From Lagopus muta (Eukaryota > Chordata > Aves > Galliformes > Phasianidae): a stretch of 64,000 nt of DNA. A program made the translations under genes and the position numbers. A model generated the notes under the pieces. It did not search any database and had not been told where the DNA came from. It saw nothing but the letters and a program-made list of their open reading frames with translations. The stretch covers positions 35,596,508 through 35,660,507 of the forward strand of contig NC_064439.1 of the NCBI RefSeq assembly GCF_023343835.1, in the 5' to 3' direction. The first letter of the stretch is position 1, and each line of letters starts with the position of its first letter. Shown piece by piece: positions 58,801-64,000 of the stretch.

Positions 58801-61800
58801 TTTCTCCTGACTTCATGGACAGGGTCACACATCTTTTAAGAAATAGAAGCCAAAACCACATAAGATCAATGACATAGCTGTGCAATCAGGATGAGGCCTC
58901 CCTCCCTTTCTCTGCAATTAATTATCCATTTAAAATACATAACCTGGAATCCACATACCACTAAACGTAACAGAAACCAAAGACTTATTAATTGTCTGCT
59001 TCTTCAGAATTGAACTATTCTGCTGGTAAAACATTTTTTCCTTGTATGTCTGTTAGAATTGAAAATAATTGATTTCTCTTTATTTACATCATTAAAAGCT
59101 TCTAACAGTGACAAAACATTACAATTTTTACACCGGTAAAATCCACATTCTTTTCCTAATTGAGCCTCGATTATAAGTCATGATTCCCTGGCAATGCTTA
59201 AGTTCCTTTTCCAAATTCATAGCTTTGGATTTGCAGTGACCTGTAGTAAGTGATAATTAGTTAAAAATCAATACCTAAGTCTAATGAAAAACACTGAAAA
59301 TAACTGAAGTCAATAATTCCCTTGCTACCAGTTTAGCTATTTTGGAATGAACTGGCCACTTTAGAATACCAACTCTGGCTACACTGCACTATTCAGAGAT
59401 CTCCTTTGACGTTCATTTGTTCCAAATAATATTTTGTGGGGTTTTTTTTTGTTTTTTTTTTTTTTGAATAAACACATTCTCTCTCCTCTTATGATATGGA
59501 ACAAAAATTGGGCTGCTGCTCCCAAGGCACTTAGCAGTACAAATATAGTCTGCAATCAGACCCATGGACTGTCACGGTTCAGGCACAGTTACAAAGCTTT
59601 CCTTGTACCATAAAACTCATAACACATGCCAAAGTGCCTGATATTGATGGACTCTTTAAACAGTCCTGACTCTGTATGGAAGGGTATCTCAGAAAAAATG
59701 CATCACAACCTGAGTGGGCCACTGTAAAGGTAGACGACATGTCTTGGAGGGAAGCTAGGCCTGTAACTTCATCACTTATGCTAGCCATTCACTTAATCTC
59801 TTTTTACAACTGAAACTGTCATCAACAAAAGACTATATTATTTTTATTTCCAAAATACATTACAATTAGAGTAGGTATAATAGTAATTAGATGCAGGGCT
59901 CTTCTCATGCAGGTCACATTAAGTCATAGCAACAGCATCCTCTGTCCTTAGGACCTCCATGGCAGATGGACTGATGGCCTCTTTACACTGTGGACAATGT
60001 TCACTGCACAAACAGTGCAGATGTGACTTACAGTCCAGGTAAACCAAAGAACTGAAATGTACAAAAAGAAAAGAAGCATGAGCAGAGCCTTGTTAGAGAT
60101 AGGAACAGAGCTTGGGGCACCCAATTCCTAAACTATTAAATACTGCTGCCACTATCACTTTAGCCTAAAAAATTAATAATTAGAATGTTTTACTTTATTT
60201 ATTTATTTATTTTCCTGAGCTGCTAGTTTTCACTAATACCCTCCAACTCCTTTAAAGGAAACTTTGCAACAGCACACTTGGGGAGAAAATTTTTTTTCCA
60301 AAATCATCTTTCCAAAGAGGTGACAGAAGGGATGAACCACCAAAATCAGATCCTGTGAGTACAGGGAGGACTTGGACAAAGAAATGCCTGCAGGGTAATG
60401 ATGTGGGTAGTCTCACTCCATTAGTCTCAGCACAATTGATTCTGATCTGTTATGTCAGCCTCACTTAAAATGTGAGGTGGTTTCCCTTTCACTGTCTCCT
60501 GTAACAACCAAGAACAAACTTAATTTCAAAATGGATGCACTCCCTGAACCAAATATGTGGTGTTTAGCTTGTCAGCACACTAAATTATATTATTATTTCT
60601 AAAGGCTTTCCTTCTCTTTCTGTCTTGTCACATATGTAAAACCCAAAATGATTTGTAAGAAATATTCATTGGTGATGCTTACCAGAAAAACACACAAAAA
60701 AGTATGGAGATCATAATTTATACTGCATTGGCTTATTAGAAAACCGTGCATTCTACTAGAGCTTTAAGTGTGTTCTTTCACTTCTGTGGATGTCAAATGC
60801 AAAACTAAGAATCAAACTGGCACAGAGTGAAATTTCCTGTCGTCTTGGCCATTGGATGAAAATTAGGATAGCTATTACAGTAGTTATGCAGCTGGAAGTA
60901 TTTAAAGAAAACAGCAGGCAACACAAAAGATTATCCAGAAGAAGCAATTCCAGATTAACCCTTCTGATGCACTTAAACTTACTAACCTACCCTTGTTCTG
61001 ATTTGGAAAATGCTACTTGGAAAAAAATAAAAGTAAAAAAGAAATGTTGTTAGTAGAACATAAATGTAATTCAACTGCCTTGTCACAGTGAACTAGATAG
61101 CAAGGATGTGATATTTTCGTGTGATTGTTGTTACAATACCCTTTTCTTATATCTCTGGCTTTTTTGAAAGCAACATGCTGCCTTAAGTCACGTTCTGCAC
61201 AGAAATTCTTGCTGAGAATATAGTAAAATCTACTGTAGACAGAAAATACTGAGAAAGTAATAACATGAAAATTACTTGGTCCCTGCACCATGGAAGTCCC
61301 ACTTGAGCATGGAAAATAGGCTTTTAATTGTAACATAAGTGTTTCTGCTCTGCTGAGAAAGAAATCTCATCCAAGGAGAGCTACAGGTCTATACAATTAA
61401 CATCAAAATGAATCAAGTGAAAGGAAACGTTTGTATTGGGCTGTGCTTCACCTTTTCAGTACATTTGTGAGACACTGCTTGACAAATAAATAATAACTGG
61501 TTAATGGAACAGCTCTCCTTTGTGTAAAAGCCATTCATTTTTGCAGAACTCGGAAGCTAGGTTAGAGGAAACTTACCATTGAACTGTTTTAACACATACT
61601 ATTTCTAAAACATGTATATTTTAATTTCAATGTAGGATAATTCCAAGAGTCTCTTTTAGCACTACTTTCCTGAGCAATGCTACATTTAAGACTTGCTTAT
61701 GTCTTCCTTCCATACTTCAATGTCCTTATATTTCTAGTAAATTAAAAATAAAAAAAAAAAGATCTGGGTGAACCTCGTGAGTAAACATTATCCTCTACAC

Positions 61801-63162
61801 AGAGACTGATTCAAGTCATTTCAAGATTAGAGGGACTGAATGAATCCCAAGTTTTCTGTCTAATCCTCAAGTTTATCAAGAGGAAAAATTCACATGACAT
61901 TCTGCAATTTTTATTTTTGTTTTTTAAACATCTGGACAAAAAGGCTGAAGGTCCTTTTTCAAATTGTCCTTTAACATTTCATAAAGCTGCAATATGTATT
62001 TATTTTTATAGTCCTGAGTTCTCTGCTGGAACAATCTCCTTTGACACAATTTCAACACTTCCTCATTGAACTTTTACTGCTATAGTGAACATTGCCAAAG
62101 GCTTTAGCCTGTATAACCTCATCTTCCCACTCATTGCTTCACAGCACAACAAGTATGCTTATGAAAGCACTTAAATAGCTTAGAAGTTTATGTACGTCTT
62201 CTAAAATTAAAAAAAAGAAAAAAAAGAGAGGCATATCATGGATGCCATGAAAGCCAGTAGTTTGCCTATTTTGCTCTCACAGAGCTTTACATTAGCTGGT
62301 TCAAGGGTTAATATATATCTAGCTATCACAGGTTTTGCAAAGAAGCCCATAAATATTTTGTGTCATAATTATGTAGTTATTAGTACAAGAGACTGGAGGA
62401 ATCTGTTATGCTATTAATTATAAGCAATATATTTTGAGCATCACACCTTGCCATGAAGTCCCTTCAAGCTGTAAAGACCTGCATTGTAGTCTTCACATTC
62501 CTATCTTCTGCTATTGGAAAAATCAAAGTGAAAAACACTTTATCCTTGCTACGACAGACAATTTTATTTTCCATTCTCCAGCCCTAGTCTCCTTTCCCTA
62601 CAAAGTCCTTTGGCCTCTCTCAGCAGTTTCCTTGCCCCGAGGACTCTATTTCCTCATCATCACTACTAACAAGAATTCTTTCAGCTGTTGGCAATCTTAC
62701 TTCCTCACAGCAAACTCTCTTTACCTCCTTGGATTTATTTTTTTTTTTCCTTTATAACGATTCTTTTCTCATCTCTCCCTAGCACACAGCGTGCCAACAC
62801 ATAAAAGCTAAACGCTTTTGCTGAGAGTAATTCCAGTAACAAGCAGACCAATGAAAAGGATGGTTCATTTATAGAATACGTAGGCCAGCAGGAAACTCTG
62901 AGATATTTTATTTTCTTCTAAAGGAGGAATGAAAAACAAACCTTTAATTGAAAAACAGCAAGAGGCTCAGATGCACAACAGTGTTACCACACTATGAGAG
63001 GCATGAAGCTAAAAAGTTTTGCCTTTCTGTCTGTTCTTAGTAGGCAAGAACTCAAGACAGTCACCAATGCACGCAACCTGCTGACATCACAGTAATTCAG
63101 AATGTCAGAACCATACATCTCAAGGTCTTCTCTGCTTCTTTTTCATCTTCTACATGCACTGT
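55819..63162. other. AT-rich DNA, no gene recognised
   Basis: No retroelement or gene is confidently readable in these 7.3 kb. T-runs occur near 59440-59465 and 62740-62749, and an A-run near 61747-61760. Open frames of up to 107 codons (61013-61336 minus, 62434-62757 plus) lack a known domain, so I do not call them. Confidence 0.5.
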
Positions 63163-63467
63163 TGTTACAGTCGACATTACAGCTGGAAAGATTATCATGG
63201 TGACAACCAGAAAAGAAACTAACAGGGAAGGAGTGCTCACCTGTATCCAAAGATCTAGGTTCACAGGAAAGACCCCACAGAAGAAGGATCTCCAGAAAAG
63301 GATCCTTCACCAATGGCAGTCAGCCCTTATATAGGGTCTAAGAGAGGTGCAGCCAGGCTCCACCCCTTCCGTCACACAGCTGAATCGCCTTCACCTGTGC
63401 TCCCATGGCTGACTCAGTAGTTGCCTCAGGTGGTCAATCAGTGGTTCAGGCTGACACTCAACATACA
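63163..63467 (-). mobile_element. Solo LTR of the ERVL-type family with 5-bp target duplication
   Basis: On the minus strand it starts TGTATGTTGAG, aligns with the provirus LTRs (CAGCCTGAACC, GATTGACCACCTGAGG, GAGTCAGCC, CACAGGTGAAGG, CTATATAAGGGCTG) and ends CTGTAACA; 305 bp against 309 for the provirus 3' LTR. Perfect ACTGT repeats flank it (63158-63162 and 63468-63472). The TATATAAG box is at 63326-63333 (minus). It is diverged from the provirus LTRs, so it is a separate insertion and probably a different subfamily. It was reduced to a solo LTR by LTR-LTR recombination. Confidence 0.9.
63326..63333 (-). promoter_or_regulatory. TATA box in the solo LTR
   Basis: TATATAAG on the minus strand sits at the position equivalent to TATTTAAG in the provirus LTRs. 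Confidence 0.55.
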
Positions 63468-64000
63468 ACTGTTATAGGCATGCACCTGACTGCATATGTC
63501 AATCCTTAAAGGGAAGAGGAAATCACATCAAACATATAGTTTAATCCAAAATCCCATTATTTCTCAACTAAAATCTAGGAAAAAAAAAAAAAAAGAAAAA
63601 AAAAACAACTAAAATATGCTGAGTATAGTAGAGCACCAAAGCCCTAGCTAAGGCTATGCACATTGTGCCAGACTCACTAGAAATGGGAGAGGATCGCCTA
63701 TGCCTTGGGATACTTTCAGAAGAAACTGATAAAGGGAGGAAGAAGCACAAGCCTGTGATGTTCTCAAAGCCAAGCTGTAAGTTCATGGCACAGCCACATG
63801 TATACCTCCCAACTGTCCAGCATCCTGGCTGGACAGTTGATATAGACAGAGCTCATGTGAAGGAGACACTCATAGGTAATAGATCTGTGTTACAGTGATA
63901 AGGCCAGCATCGTTTCCTAGTTAGGAAATCATGTCAGGGAAAAGAAGGACTCATCATCTTTCTCAGGCAGACACAGCTTAGTACCTGCTTTGGTTATACA
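63468..64000. other. AT-rich DNA to window end, no gene recognised
   Basis: Contains an A-rich tract (63580-63605). An 80-codon frame at 63656-63898 has no recognisable motif and overlaps an opposing frame. Confidence 0.5.
63580..63605 (+). repeat. A-rich tract
   Basis: A-runs are interrupted by a single G. Confidence 0.85.

Noticed and set aside
61013..61336. 107-codon minus-strand frame
   Set aside because: No domain, overlaps an opposing frame and ends in A-rich DNA.
1..64000. CRISPR arrays, operons, tRNA or rRNA genes
   Set aside because: No regularly spaced repeats, ribosome-binding-site-led gene strings or cloverleaf and rRNA signatures were seen; the repeat content is vertebrate.

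Overview
The window looks like a gene-poor, AT-rich, macrochromosomal stretch of a galliform bird genome (chicken or a close relative). The evidence is the repeat content: many CR1 LINE pieces with the avian ATTCTATG/ATTCTGTG octamer tails, a TA-flanked mariner-type deletion derivative, ERVL-like LTR elements with 5-bp target duplications, and an element that matches the galliform ENS-1/ERNI (Soprano-type) retroelement as I remember it. No bacterial gene organisation and no convincing host protein-coding exon, tRNA or rRNA gene is visible. Most short open frames are chance frames in AT-rich or simple-repeat DNA.

Region by region: 1-24.4 kb is mostly unique AT-rich DNA with CR1 pieces at 5.8-6.5 (minus), 7.1-7.3 (a plus internal piece abutting a minus tail), 15.9-16.1 (very old tail), 16.95-17.95 (plus, cut by a truncated LTR at 17.95-18.04) and 22.1-22.6 kb (plus, internally deleted). 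A solo LTR beginning TGTCCTGG lies at 24.47-24.94 kb. A 545-bp mariner-like nonautonomous copy occupies 27.96-28.50 kb, and one end of the same family sits at 33.2 kb. Old CR1 scraps are at 32.7 and 36.9 kb.

40.6-45.9 kb is an old but nearly full-length env-less ERVL-type provirus: 5' LTR, gag with a coiled coil, protease, reverse transcriptase, RNase H, integrase, polypurine tract and 3' LTR. Stops, frameshifts and active-site changes show that it is dead. Its LTR family occurs three times: the provirus, a solo LTR at 63.16-63.47 kb with a perfect 5-bp ACTGT duplication, and the 90-bp fragment at 17.95 kb.

46.6-52.7 kb is the most interesting part. A CR1 endonuclease fragment runs directly into an ENS-1/ERNI-like gag-type reading frame (196 + 318 codons with a single TAA between). 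This is followed by env-like remnants with two membrane-anchor segments and an 830-bp 3' LTR, and then a CR1 reverse-transcriptase 3' half. There is no 5' LTR and no recognisable pol. The frame carries an N-terminal coiled coil and a PxVxL heterochromatin-protein-1-type motif, both features described for ERNI.

The rest (52.7-64 kb) is AT-rich DNA with an old CR1 piece at 54.5, a (TA)n microsatellite at 54.9, a minus CR1 at 55.3-55.8 and the solo LTR at 63.2 kb. Genes do not form a pathway here; the layout is a record of retroelement insertion, nesting, recombination and decay.
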